Source of the DNA: Magnetovibrio blakemorei
Lineage (GTDB): Bacteria > Pseudomonadota > Alphaproteobacteria > Rhodospirillales > Magnetovibrionaceae
DNA: 64,000 nucleotides
Reading direction: 5' to 3'
NCBI RefSeq assembly: GCF_001746755.1
Contig: NZ_MCGG01000027.1
Span: 38,917-102,916 of the forward strand
Part shown: positions 27,610 to 36,179 of the stretch, piece by piece
Position numbering within the stretch: the first letter of the stretch is position 1
Layout of the letters: each line of letters begins with the position of its first letter
The notes under the pieces: generated by a model
Told to the model about the DNA's origin: nothing
Databases searched by the model: none
The model's input: only the letters and a program-made list of their open reading frames with translations
Program-made: the position numbers and the translations under genes

Positions 27610-28146
27610 TTAGGTTTTGACGTGTAGATAGCTCACAATGTAGTCGCCAACGGCTTTTGCATTGTTGAGGTCCAGTTGCGGTATCCCCACCCCTTCAAAT
27701 GGTTCATCCGTCGCCAAGGCGACCACACTGTCGTCGTCTTCGCAAATCAGTTTTTTGCCCCGTGAGGGTCGATTGATTTCAATTTTCGGATACGTGTGGG
27801 ATTTAAACCCTTCAATCAGCAAAACATCCACCGGGGCCATCATTTTGATCAAATCATCGATGGCGTATTCAGGGTCTTCGCGCAGTTCGTGGAGCATCGC
27901 CCAGCGTTTGCGCGACGTCAGCAAGACCTCTTTCGCGCCCGCTTCTCTGTGGCGATAGCTGTCTTTTCCGGGTTGATCCATATCAAAATCATGATGGGTG
28001 TGCTTCATGGTCGAAACCGTTAAGCCACGCGCCGTTAAGTCCGGGATCAGCTTGCCCAAAAGCGTCGTCTTGCCGCTGCCGCTCCATCCGATGATGCCCA
28101 TGATATACTTAGGGCCCTGTACATTGTGGGGTGCATGAGAAGTCAT
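27610..28146 (-). CDS. mobB: Molybdopterin-guanine dinucleotide biosynthesis adapter MobB
   Basis: 178 residues. P-loop GWSGSGKTT near residue 20, then TMKHTHHDFDMDQPGKDSYR, the hallmark MobB block, and LLIEGFK. MobB binds GTP and assists MobA in adding GMP to molybdopterin for bis-MGD enzymes. Its ATG overlaps the hypC stop by 4 bp, so it is translationally coupled to a hydrogenase maturation gene. Its partner mobA lies 10 kb away at 37782-38432, across the hydrogenase cluster. Confidence 0.92.
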   Translation of the reverse strand: MTSHAPHNVQGPKYIMGIIGWSGSGKTTLLGKLIPDLTARGLTVSTMKHTHHDFDMDQPGKDSYRHREAGAKEVLLTSRKRWAMLHELREDPEYAIDDLIKMMAPVDVLLIEGFKSHTYPKIEINRPSRGKKLICEDDDSVVALATDEPFEGVGIPQLDLNNAKAVGDYIVSYLHVKT

Positions 28147-28379
28147 TTTGGTCCGTCTAAGGCTGTGAAAATTTCATCAAACAATGCATACGACTTCAGA
28201 GCATCCTCTTCGTCGACAATCCGTTGGGCGAATTTAAGGTGCACAATGATGTAATCCCCAACTTTGGGTGGGGCGTCCGCCATCAAGGTTAAATCGGCCC
28301 AGCGCTCTTCCCCCAAGGCCGTGCAACGTGCTCGATGGCCGTCGATCTGTTCCACTTTCATGGGCACCGTCAAACACAT
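28143..28379 (-). CDS. hypC: [NiFe] hydrogenase maturation chaperone HypC
   Basis: 78 residues, starting MCLTVPMKVEQIDG. The invariant Cys2 (after Met removal) and the small OB-fold layout (ARCTALG, VGDYIIVHLKFAQRIVDEEDA) are HypC/HupF features. HypC shuttles the Fe(CN)2CO unit with HypD and chaperones the large-subunit precursor. It is transcribed opposite to the hydrogenase protease gene and overlaps mobB by 4 bp. Other hyp genes (A, B, D, E, F) are not in the window. Confidence 0.92.
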   Translation of the reverse strand: MCLTVPMKVEQIDGHRARCTALGEERWADLTLMADAPPKVGDYIIVHLKFAQRIVDEEDALKSYALFDEIFTALDGPK

Positions 28380-28432
28380 GAGGATTGTTTTCCCGTTGTA
28401 AATTTCATTCGTCTGGTCTGAGCGAACTATGT

Positions 28433-28927
28433 ATGCTGACGCCCATGATCACAAGACAAGAAACAATTTTGGTGCTTGGACTGGGCAACATCTTGCTCAG
28501 CGACGAAGCCGTGGGCGTCGACGTGGTCAAGCATCTGCAAGATTTGCCAGCTGAACAGACTCAGGGGCTTACCCTCATGGATGGTGGCACCATGGGACTG
28601 AGTTTGTTGGTCGCCATGGAAGACGCTGACGCCATGATCATTGTCGATGCCGCCGTTTTGAACGATAAACCGGGTGCCGTTAAAATCTTTGAAGGTCCCG
28701 ATATGGATCACTTTCTACGCCACCGCGGGCGCAGTCCACACGATATCGGGCTCGACGATATTCTCGACGGTCTGCGCTTGCGTGAAGCGGTTCCCAAACA
28801 CCGTGCGCTGGTGGGTATCCAGCCCGCCGTCCTCACCATCGGTGAGCATTTAACGGCGGATGTGGCCGCCGCCGTACCCAAAGCGGCTGAGTCCATTTTG
28901 CAGCTTATTCATATTTGGCGGTCCTAA
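28433..28927 (+). CDS. hynD: [NiFe] hydrogenase maturation endopeptidase
   Basis: 164 residues from ATG 28433 (an ATG at 28445 is equally near the family N-terminus). ILVLGLGNILLSDEAVG is the signature, with Asp/Glu Ni ligands, followed by LMDGGTMG, IIVDAA, and a C-terminal His region (KHRALVGIQPA). The enzyme removes the C-terminal tail of the large subunit once Ni is inserted, here the 15-residue tail of HynL. It starts the rightward hydrogenase set. HupD is the common alternative name. Confidence 0.9.
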   Translation: MLTPMITRQETILVLGLGNILLSDEAVGVDVVKHLQDLPAEQTQGLTLMDGGTMGLSLLVAMEDADAMIIVDAAVLNDKPGAVKIFEGPDMDHFLRHRGRSPHDIGLDDILDGLRLREAVPKHRALVGIQPAVLTIGEHLTADVAAAVPKAAESILQLIHIWRS

Positions 28928-29048
28928 TTTAGACAAACCTAAATAATATACGCCCTATTCCTGTGAATTTATTGCCATCCTCTAAATTATGCTTTACCAT
29001 CATTGATGTAATTGGGGATCGTGTGGGTCGATCGAGGGGCTTCATTCC

Positions 29049-29501
29049 ATGGATTGCAAGCATTCTAGCGCCAAAGACTCTCCTGAAAAGGATGATGTGT
29101 TTTCCTTTGTCACAACGGGAAACGCCATTCCCTTTCTCCACGAAATCAAACACGCCTTAGAACATCTTTTAAAAACCGGCACCGAGAGTGTGATCGATTT
29201 GGGAGCGATTCCATTTGCCCCCGGCGATGAGCGGATTTTAGAGGAAATTCTGGGGCAAGGCGAAGTCGACGCCACCTTAACGATCATGGGACAAAGCCAT
29301 GTGCGGGAAACGGCGATTCCCGGCGTGTGGCGTGTCGATCACCTAGACACCAACGGCGCGTTTCAGTCGCGTTTTATCGAAATCACCTTCCTGCCCAATA
29401 TCCTAAAGACGCAACCTGAAGATGCCGAGCGAGGTTTGGCGACCTTGGTGGAGCACTTAGGCGCGATTGAGTCCATCGGTAAACCACAAGGGGACACCTG
29501 A
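29049..29501 (+). CDS. hupH: HupH/HyaF-family hydrogenase maturation protein (single domain)
   Basis: 150 residues. EEILGQGEVDATLTIMGQSH followed by ETAIPGVWRVDHL and FIEITFLPNIL matches the conserved C-terminal domain of HupH/HyaF. Full-length HupH has about 280 residues, so this is a short, single-domain version. HupH-type proteins assist insertion of the active site or Fe-S delivery in O2-exposed hydrogenases. It lies between the protease gene and hynS and ends 1 bp before hynS begins. The start at 29049 is preceded by no clear ribosome site, so another start cannot be excluded. Confidence 0.7.
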   Translation: MDCKHSSAKDSPEKDDVFSFVTTGNAIPFLHEIKHALEHLLKTGTESVIDLGAIPFAPGDERILEEILGQGEVDATLTIMGQSHVRETAIPGVWRVDHLDTNGAFQSRFIEITFLPNILKTQPEDAERGLATLVEHLGAIESIGKPQGDT

Positions 29502-29502
29502 C

Positions 29503-30591
29503 ATGGCGAACAAACCAATGTTACCGGAACTGATGAAAACCCACGGCGTTAGCCGCCGGGCCTTCATGAAGTATTGCGCATCCTTGACGTCGCTGATGGC
29601 GCTTTCCCCTGCCCTGGTGCCCCGCGTGGCACATGCACTGGAAACCGCCATGCGTCCGTCCGTGATTTGGCTTTCGTTTCAAGAATGCACAGGCTGTACG
29701 GAATCGATCACTCGTTCCCATGCCCCAACCCTTGAAGACCTGATCTTCAATTCGGTGTCGCTGGATTATCACCACACCTTGCAGGCGGCCTCTGGTCATG
29801 CGGCGGAAGCGGCGCGGGAACAGGCCATGAAAGACAATTACGGCAAGTACTTGTTGATTGTCGATGGCTCCATCCCCTTGGACAACCCAGGCTATTCCTG
29901 CATTGCCGGCATCTCCAATTTGGATATGTTGAAAGAAACCGCGGCGGGGGCTGCGGCCATTGTCGCCATCGGCACCTGTGCGGCGTATGGCGGCATTCCC
30001 CATGCCAACCCCAACCCGACCGGGGCGGTTTCGGTTTCGGATATTATTAAAGACAAACCGATCATCAACGTCCCGGGTTGCCCGCCCATTCCGGTGGTGA
30101 TGACCGGTGTATTGGCGCACTTCCTAACCTTCGGCATTCCGGAGTTGGATGAATTGGGCCGCCCCAAAGCCTTTTATGGCGAAAGCATTCACGATCGGTG
30201 CTATCGCCGCCCGTTCTATGACAAAGGCAAATTCGCCGAAACCTTCGACGACGAAGGGGCGCGTGCAGGCTGGTGTCTCTACAAGCTGGGCTGCAAAGGC
30301 CCCACCACCCACAGCGCTTGCGCCACCGTGAAATGGAACAACGGCGTCAGCTTCCCCATCGAAGCGGGCCATCCGTGTCTGGGCTGTACGGAACCGGATT
30401 TCTGGGACAACGGCGGGTTCTATAAACCCCTGTCTGTGCCTTCCGGTGATTATCGCAAAATGGGCGTGGCTGCCGTTGTCGGTGGTGCGGCTGTCGGCGT
30501 GGCCAGTGCCCTGCTGGCAAAGGCTGGGAAAGCCAAGGCCGTTCAGAACCATGAAACCGTAGACGCACACGACCTGGAGAAATCGTCATGA
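29503..30591 (+). CDS. hynS: [NiFe] hydrogenase small subunit, Isp type
   Basis: 362 residues from ATG 29503, with AAGGGG upstream; the longer frame to 29467 overlaps hupH. The twin-arginine signal VSRRAFMKYCASL exports the assembled enzyme. FQECTGCTES begins the proximal cluster. CPPIP, CYRRPFYDKGKF and CLYKLGCKGPTT, HPCLGCTEPDFWD supply the medial and distal clusters. The C-terminus has a short Ala/Val/Gly-rich hydrophobic stretch (VAAVVGGAAVGVASALL) as a membrane tether. It moves electrons from the Ni-Fe site to Isp1/Isp2. It overlaps isp1 by 4 bp. Confidence 0.95.
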   Translation: MANKPMLPELMKTHGVSRRAFMKYCASLTSLMALSPALVPRVAHALETAMRPSVIWLSFQECTGCTESITRSHAPTLEDLIFNSVSLDYHHTLQAASGHAAEAAREQAMKDNYGKYLLIVDGSIPLDNPGYSCIAGISNLDMLKETAAGAAAIVAIGTCAAYGGIPHANPNPTGAVSVSDIIKDKPIINVPGCPPIPVVMTGVLAHFLTFGIPELDELGRPKAFYGESIHDRCYRRPFYDKGKFAETFDDEGARAGWCLYKLGCKGPTTHSACATVKWNNGVSFPIEAGHPCLGCTEPDFWDNGGFYKPLSVPSGDYRKMGVAAVVGGAAVGVASALLAKAGKAKAVQNHETVDAHDLEKSS

Positions 30592-31253
30592 ACAATCCAG
30601 CATTTGATCTTCTCATGTGGGCGCGCGGACCCGGGTTCGACATCGCGCTCGCCATTTTCATTGGCGGCATCGTGCTGCGCCTCACCGAAATCATCATCTT
30701 GGGGCGCAAGAAGGACATGGCCCCGGCCAAAGGCAACGGCTTTTTGCAAGGCCTTAAGACCATCTTCAGCCGCTCCGTCCCGCGCAAAGGGTTGATAAAG
30801 TTCGCCCCCGTCACTTATCTCGGCGGTTACATTTTTCACTTAGGGTTCTTCATCGCGTTTTTCTTCTTCGCCCCGCACATTGCGTTGATCCAAGACGCCT
30901 TCGGCATCTCATGGCCCGCTGCGGGCCGCGTGATTATCGAAAGTGTGACGGCGTTGGCGGTGCTGGCGGTGGTGGCTTTGACGTATTCGCGTCTTACCGA
31001 TCCGGTGCGCAAGTCGTTGACCACCTTTGACGATTATCTGGTGTTGCTGTTGAGCGTCTTGCCTTTGATCACCGGCTATGTTGCCGTGAACAAGCTGTTC
31101 GGCGACCCGACCATGATGCTGGCGGTTCACCTCTTGAGCGTTGAAGCACTGATGATCGCATTCCCGTTCACCAAACTGATGCACGCCGTAAGCTTCGTGT
31201 TTGCCCGCTACTACAACGGCTCAATCCAAGGCCGGAAAGGAGCTGAATCATGA
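30588..31253 (+). CDS. isp1: Isp1, membrane cytochrome b partner of the hydrogenase
   Basis: 221 residues with about five hydrophobic helices, in the NarI/DsrM-like cytochrome b family. Conserved text includes the RGPGFDIALAIFIGGIVLRL N-terminus, TYLGGYIFHLGFFIAFFFFA and TGYVAVNKLFG/LLSVEALMIAFPFTKLMH, with His residues suited to heme b ligation. It anchors the HynSL dimer to the quinone pool. It overlaps hynS and isp2 by ATGA, so the four genes are coupled. Confidence 0.88.
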   Translation: MNNPAFDLLMWARGPGFDIALAIFIGGIVLRLTEIIILGRKKDMAPAKGNGFLQGLKTIFSRSVPRKGLIKFAPVTYLGGYIFHLGFFIAFFFFAPHIALIQDAFGISWPAAGRVIIESVTALAVLAVVALTYSRLTDPVRKSLTTFDDYLVLLLSVLPLITGYVAVNKLFGDPTMMLAVHLLSVEALMIAFPFTKLMHAVSFVFARYYNGSIQGRKGAES

Positions 31254-32512
31254 GCGCCACACTAGAGCGCGGCCTCAACGCCCTGCGCGAACAAATCGAC
31301 GCCCCCGTTGCCAGCTTTTTCACCAGTTGCGTCAGTTGCGGACTGTGTGCAGAAGCCTGCCTGTTTTACCGCGAAACCGAAGACCCCCAGTACACACCGA
31401 TTAAAAAGCTCGACCTCATGCGTCGGATGTGGTCTCGCGAATTCACCCTTTTGGGGCGCATTGGCGGCTGGCTGGGCCTGACAAAGCCCATCACCGATGC
31501 CGACCTTACGGCGTGGGAACCGCTGGTCTATGACAGTTGCACCATGTGTGGCCGGTGCACCTTGGTGTGTCCGGTGGGCAATGATCTCACCATGATGATC
31601 CGCAAAATGCGCGAAGGTATGAGCGCTTCTGGCCATGGCCCGGTGGAATTGATTGGTGCCGCGCAACGCCACATCGACGGCAACAGCGCCATGGGCGACT
31701 TGAGCAAAGCCATTCATGCGCAAGTGAAAAACGCCGTTGCAGACACCGGCATTGAGATCGAATTCGACAAGCCCGGTGTGGACTATATGGTCATCTTGTC
31801 GGCACAAGAAATCGCCGAATTCCCCGATGTGCTGGGCGCCATGGCGCGCATCTTCAAAAAGGCCGGCGTGACCTGGACCATTTCCAGCGAAGCGTTTGAA
31901 GCCACCAACGTCGGCATCCAGATCGGCAGCCGCGACATTGCCCGCACGCTGGTGCAGCGTTTGGTCGATGCGGCGGAAAAGCTGGGCGTTAAAGGCGTGA
32001 TCAGCCCCGAATGCGGCCACGCCTATCAGGCCTTGCGGTGGGAAGGCCCCAACCTGATCGGACGGGCCTACAACTTCGAAGTCATTCACATCATCGAGTT
32101 GCTGGACCAACTGCGCGCCCAAGGCAAACTGAAAACCAAGGGCATGAACACCCAAAAACTTACCTTCCACGACCCCTGTCAGATCAACCGGCGCGGCGGC
32201 ATCAACAAAGAACCGCGTCGCCTGATGAACATGGTCGCCGAAAACTTCGTCGAAACCGAAGACGCCGGGACCATGAACTGGTGCTGCGGCGGTGGCGGCG
32301 GCGTGGGTGCCAATGAACGTGCAGCACCGTTGCGCAATATCGCGTTTAAACGCAAAAAAGCACAGATCGACAAGGTCAATCCGGACGCCATCGTGACCAT
32401 GTGCGCCTACTGCCATCACACCCTGGACAACGTGTTGGAAGAATTCAACATGGACCTAGAAGTGATGGGCTTGACCGAACTGGTCGCCGAATATCTCGAC
32501 GATGACGCCTGA
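31250..32512 (+). CDS. isp2: Isp2, HdrD-like iron-sulfur/CCG-domain protein
   Basis: 420 residues. Two [4Fe-4S] sites are at residues 27/30/33/37 (SCVSCGLCAEAC) and 97/100/103/107 (CTMCGRCTLVCPVG). The C-terminal part has CCG-type features (HDPCQINRRGG and NWCCGGGGGVG), with PECGHAYQALRW before them, as in heterodisulfide reductase HdrD and GlpC. In Isp-type hydrogenases this cytoplasmic subunit pairs with Isp1 and links the enzyme to quinone or thiol redox chemistry. It lies between isp1 and hynL, the characteristic order. Confidence 0.9.
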   Translation: MSATLERGLNALREQIDAPVASFFTSCVSCGLCAEACLFYRETEDPQYTPIKKLDLMRRMWSREFTLLGRIGGWLGLTKPITDADLTAWEPLVYDSCTMCGRCTLVCPVGNDLTMMIRKMREGMSASGHGPVELIGAAQRHIDGNSAMGDLSKAIHAQVKNAVADTGIEIEFDKPGVDYMVILSAQEIAEFPDVLGAMARIFKKAGVTWTISSEAFEATNVGIQIGSRDIARTLVQRLVDAAEKLGVKGVISPECGHAYQALRWEGPNLIGRAYNFEVIHIIELLDQLRAQGKLKTKGMNTQKLTFHDPCQINRRGGINKEPRRLMNMVAENFVETEDAGTMNWCCGGGGGVGANERAAPLRNIAFKRKKAQIDKVNPDAIVTMCAYCHHTLDNVLEEFNMDLEVMGLTELVAEYLDDDA

Positions 32513-32531
32513 GCGTAAGGGGAACTGAGCA

Positions 32532-34250
32532 ATGAGTAAAAGACTGGTCGTAGACCCGATCACCCGTATTGAAGGCCACTTGCGCGTCGAAGCCCAAATG
32601 CAGGGCAACACCATCGCCGAGGCTTATTCTTCGGGCACCATGGTGCGCGGGATCGAGATTATTTTGCGTGGCCGCGATCCGCGCGATGCCTGGGCTTTCG
32701 CCCAACGCATCTGCGGGGTGTGCACGTTGGTGCACGGCATCGCCTCGGTGCGCGCCGTGGAAGACGCGCTGAATTACAAAATCCCCGCCAATGCGCAACT
32801 GATCCGCAATTTGATGATTGCGGCGCAGTATGTGCACGATCACGTGATGCATTTTTATCACCTGCATGCGCTTGATTGGGTGGACGTGGTATCCGCGCTG
32901 AGCGCCGATCCCGCAGCAACATCGGCGCTGGCGTCGTCCCTCAGCAACTATCCCAGGTCCTCACCGGGGTATTTTTCCGATGTGAAGAAAAAGCTCAAAA
33001 CCTTTGTTGATCAAGGCCAGTTGGGTATTTTCGCCAACGGCTATTGGGGGCATTCGGCTTACAAGCTGCCGCCCGAAGCCAACTTGATGGCGGTGGCGCA
33101 TTATCTGGACGCTTTGGAATGGCAGCGCGACGTGGTTCAGCTGCACACCATATTCGGCGGCAAGAACCCGCACCCGAACTTCTTGGTGGGGGGCGTGGCG
33201 TGCTCGTTGGACCCCAATTCCGACGGTGCCATAAACATACAGACCCTGTCGAAAATTTCCGAGGTCATCACCAAAATGGAGGACTTCGTCAATCTGGCTT
33301 ATCTGCCGGACACCTTGGCGATTGCCGGATTTTACAAAGAGTGGGGCGCCATCGGCGAAGGGGTTGGCAACTTCCTCACCTATGGTGATTTTCCCACCGG
33401 TGACACCAACGACGCGTCCACCTTCCTGGTGCCGCGCGGCGTGATCTTGGACCGCGATTTGTCCACCATTCACGACGTCGATTTGGACGAAGAAAGCCAG
33501 ATCCAGGAATTCGTCGATCACTCCTGGTACGACTACAAAGGCGGCGCGGGCACGGGTTTGCACCCCTATAAGGGCGAAACCGAACTGAATTACACAGGCC
33601 CTAAGCCTCCCTATGAACAGCTGGATGTGAACGGCGGCTATTCGTGGCTGAAATCGCCGCGCTGGAAAGGCAAGGCGATGGAAGTCGGGCCCTTGTCGCG
33701 CATGTTGATGATGTACGCCAGCGGCAACAATCACGCCCAAGAATTGGTCAACTACACCCTAAAAACCTTGGACGTTCCGGTCGCGGCGCTGTTTTCCACC
33801 TTGGGCCGCACCGCCGCCAGGACATTGGAAACAAAGATTTATTTGGACTTCATGCGCGGTTGGTACAACCAGTTGGTGGCCAACATCAAAGCGGGCGATT
33901 TGGACACCCACAACGATGCTCTCTGGGACCCCAAAACCTGGCCGAAAAAAGCCCAAGGGGCGGGTTACATGGAAGCCCCGCGTGGCGCCCTGGGCCATTG
34001 GATCGTTATCGAAGACCAAAAGATCGCCAACTATCAAGCCGTCGTTCCGACCACCTGGAACGCCGGACCGCGCGACTTGCACGGTCAAGCCGGTCCTTAC
34101 GAAGCGGCCCTTAAAGGCCACGTTCTGGCCAACCCCGAACAGCCCTTGGAGATTTTGCGCACCATCCACAGCTTCGACCCCTGCATCGCCTGTGCGGTGC
34201 ATTTGACGGGCGATGACGGCGAAGAAATGCTGCAAATCAACGTCACCTGA
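32532..34250 (+). CDS. hynL: [NiFe] hydrogenase large subunit, Isp type
   Basis: 572 residues. The L1 motif RICGVCTLVHG gives Ni ligands C61 and C64; the L2 motif DPCIACAVH gives C551 and C554. After His557 a 15-residue tail (LTGDDGEEMLQINVT) is the part removed by the maturation protease. Together with HynS it oxidises H2 in the periplasm. The gene order hynS-isp1-isp2-hynL marks group 1e (Isp-type) uptake hydrogenases as in Thiocapsa. It begins with ATG 32532 after AAGGGGAACTGAGCA, and is followed by a terminator. Confidence 0.97.
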   Translation: MSKRLVVDPITRIEGHLRVEAQMQGNTIAEAYSSGTMVRGIEIILRGRDPRDAWAFAQRICGVCTLVHGIASVRAVEDALNYKIPANAQLIRNLMIAAQYVHDHVMHFYHLHALDWVDVVSALSADPAATSALASSLSNYPRSSPGYFSDVKKKLKTFVDQGQLGIFANGYWGHSAYKLPPEANLMAVAHYLDALEWQRDVVQLHTIFGGKNPHPNFLVGGVACSLDPNSDGAINIQTLSKISEVITKMEDFVNLAYLPDTLAIAGFYKEWGAIGEGVGNFLTYGDFPTGDTNDASTFLVPRGVILDRDLSTIHDVDLDEESQIQEFVDHSWYDYKGGAGTGLHPYKGETELNYTGPKPPYEQLDVNGGYSWLKSPRWKGKAMEVGPLSRMLMMYASGNNHAQELVNYTLKTLDVPVAALFSTLGRTAARTLETKIYLDFMRGWYNQLVANIKAGDLDTHNDALWDPKTWPKKAQGAGYMEAPRGALGHWIVIEDQKIANYQAVVPTTWNAGPRDLHGQAGPYEAALKGHVLANPEQPLEILRTIHSFDPCIACAVHLTGDDGEEMLQINVT

Positions 34251-34272
34251 TGGCGTCCAACACACTTCGACA

Positions 34273-34300
34273 AAAGGGCGGCTTTCGGGCCGCCCTTTTT
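34273..34300 (+). terminator. Terminator of hydrogenase structural operon
   Basis: AAAGGGCGG pairs with CCGCCCTTT around a 7-nt loop, followed by TTT. It sits about 20 bp after the hynL stop. Confidence 0.9.
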
Positions 34301-34321
34301 CATGTGTGGTGCGACCTTGCC

Positions 34322-34352
34322 TTGATAACGACATAATATGTTATAATATAAC
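34322..34352 (+). promoter_or_regulatory. Promoter with palindromic operator before nickel-uptake genes
   Basis: TTGATA (34322-34327), a 16-bp spacer and TAATAT (34344-34349) form a plausible sigma-70 promoter. It is overlaid by GTTATAATATAAC (34340-34352), a palindrome with 6-bp arms. A metal-dependent repressor of nickel uptake is an attractive but unproven guess. Confidence 0.45.
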
Positions 34353-34384
34353 ACCTGTCTCAACCCCATTGCAGATCGTCAACG

Positions 34385-35062
34385 ATGAACGTCCAAACCT
34401 TTACCCCCCTCCTTCTCCGCCTCCTGGTTGCCAACGTAGTGGCCGTTATTGTGTGGATTGCTGCGTCCCCATTGGCACAGGCCCATCCCCATGCCTGGAT
34501 TGATCTGCGCAGCACCGTCAAACAAGACGAGCAAGGACGCGTGTCGGCGTTGGTGATGGACTGGACGTTTGGCCTGTATTATTCGGCTTTCATTTTGGAA
34601 GACATTCTCAAGCAAGGCACGCCGTCCCCTGAAAATCTGGCCAAATTGCTGAATGAGACGGCCAGTGAAAACCTAAAAAACTTGCGCGAATATGATTATT
34701 TTACCGTCGTTAAAGCCGATGATGAAAAACAAACCTTAGGTGACGTTGCCGAATTCAAAACCGAAATCCGTGACCAACGTCTCTGGATGCGCTTTGAAAT
34801 CCCCTTGCCGACCCCAATCGACCCCAAGGCTCACAAGATCACCTACGCAGTCTTTGACCCCACGTATTACATCGAAATCCTCTACGCCGAAAAAGGCCCT
34901 TTGGTCACGTTTGAGAACACCAACACGTGCCAAGCCGAAATCATCGCCCCGACACCGCCGACCGAGGTGATCGGTCTGGCCGCATCGCTTGACCAGACGC
35001 AAAACGGCGGTGATACCCTGGGGACGTATTTTGCCGAAACCGTTGCGTTGACTTGCCCATGA
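34385..35062 (+). CDS. DUF1007 periplasmic protein linked to nickel/cobalt transport
   Basis: 225 residues. An N-terminal signal peptide (about 8-35, ending LAQA) precedes the mature start HPHAWIDLRS, a His-rich motif typical of DUF1007. WTFGLYYSAFILEDI is the second hallmark. Such proteins accompany NicO/RcnA-like or ABC metal transporters and may hand Ni to the permease. Its TGA overlaps the ATG of the next gene. It lies directly behind the hydrogenase operon, which needs Ni. Confidence 0.85.
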   Translation: MNVQTFTPLLLRLLVANVVAVIVWIAASPLAQAHPHAWIDLRSTVKQDEQGRVSALVMDWTFGLYYSAFILEDILKQGTPSPENLAKLLNETASENLKNLREYDYFTVVKADDEKQTLGDVAEFKTEIRDQRLWMRFEIPLPTPIDPKAHKITYAVFDPTYYIEILYAEKGPLVTFENTNTCQAEIIAPTPPTEVIGLAASLDQTQNGGDTLGTYFAETVALTCP

Positions 35063-36051
35063 GTTTATCGCGCAAGAAAATGCTCAGTTTGGTGATAGTC
35101 GCCCTGGTGCTGGGATTGGGTGCCTTAGCCTTGTTCAGCGGTGAAGCAAAAGCATGGTTTGATGCCATTGTTGTGTATGTATTCAACCAACAACGCTGGT
35201 TTTCACGCAGTTTGTCCGACAGTGTGGTGGCACTCAGAGACACCGCTGGGGGCGTCGGCGGGGGCGCAACCTGGACGCTGGTGACCTTGGGCTTTGTCTA
35301 CGGCATCTTTCACGCCATCGGCCCCGGTCACGGGAAGGCGGTCATTTCGGCCTACGCCCTTTCGCATGAAACGCGCTTTCACCGCACCATTGGGCTGTCG
35401 TTTGGTGCGGCCTTTGTGCAAGCCTTGAGCGCCATCCTCGTGGTCGGTGTTTTGTCGACCTTGGTGGACGGTGGCGTTCATCGATTTGCGACGTCTGCTG
35501 ACGATGTCTTAAACCCCATCAGTTTTGCCGCCGTCACGGTATTGGGCATCTATTTGCTGGTGCGCGGTATTTTGCCATTGATTAAGGCCCCCTCTTCGGC
35601 GCTGGTGCCCCTGCCTAAGACTTCAAAAGAATTATTGCATGACCACAGCCACGATGAAGCCTGCGGGTGTGGACACAGCCATGCGCCGACACCCGAGCAG
35701 GTGCAAGAGGCCTCCAACTTTTGGCGCGCGGCGTCAATTGCCCTGGCGGTCGGCATTCGTCCGTGCACAGGCGCCATCTTGGTGTTGGTGCTGACGTTTT
35801 CCTTTGGCTTTGTCATGAGCGGAATCTTGGCGGTTCTGGCGATGGCGCTGGGCACCGCCATCATGGTGTCTACCTTGGCCGTCGGCGCGCAAAGCCTGCG
35901 CTGGCCGCTGACGGAACTTCTCAGCGCCTGGGGCCTGCGCGCCGGATTTCTGGGCAGCGCACTGATGATCCTGGGCGGGTTTGTTATTGTCCTTGTCGGC
36001 GCAACGCTGTTGTTCAACAGCCTCATCGCACCAACCCATCCCTTTTTCTAG
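35059..36051 (+). CDS. NicO/RcnA-family nickel/cobalt permease
   Basis: 330 residues from ATG 35059, coupled to DUF1007 by ATGA. TM1 is at about 9-27. The HAIGPGHGKAVISAYAL motif (His residues for metal) marks the NicO family. A His-rich loop (HDHSHDEACGCGHSHA at 35639-35686) lies between helices 4 and 5. RPCTGAILVLVL is the second family motif. NicO proteins move Ni or Co across the inner membrane; RcnA homologues export, and those beside hydrogenases with DUF1007 are usually importers. Uptake for HynL is the likely role here. Confidence 0.88.
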   Translation: MSLSRKKMLSLVIVALVLGLGALALFSGEAKAWFDAIVVYVFNQQRWFSRSLSDSVVALRDTAGGVGGGATWTLVTLGFVYGIFHAIGPGHGKAVISAYALSHETRFHRTIGLSFGAAFVQALSAILVVGVLSTLVDGGVHRFATSADDVLNPISFAAVTVLGIYLLVRGILPLIKAPSSALVPLPKTSKELLHDHSHDEACGCGHSHAPTPEQVQEASNFWRAASIALAVGIRPCTGAILVLVLTFSFGFVMSGILAVLAMALGTAIMVSTLAVGAQSLRWPLTELLSAWGLRAGFLGSALMILGGFVIVLVGATLLFNSLIAPTHPFF

Positions 36052-36179
36052 TTCTTTTAAATCAATGGTTTAGCTTTATATTATAATTAATTGTTCACAA
36101 TGGATGTCGCTCTGAAATTGAGTTACAGTGCATAAAATAACCAATTGTTGTGGTAGCGCAAATAGATTATCCGCTAAAC

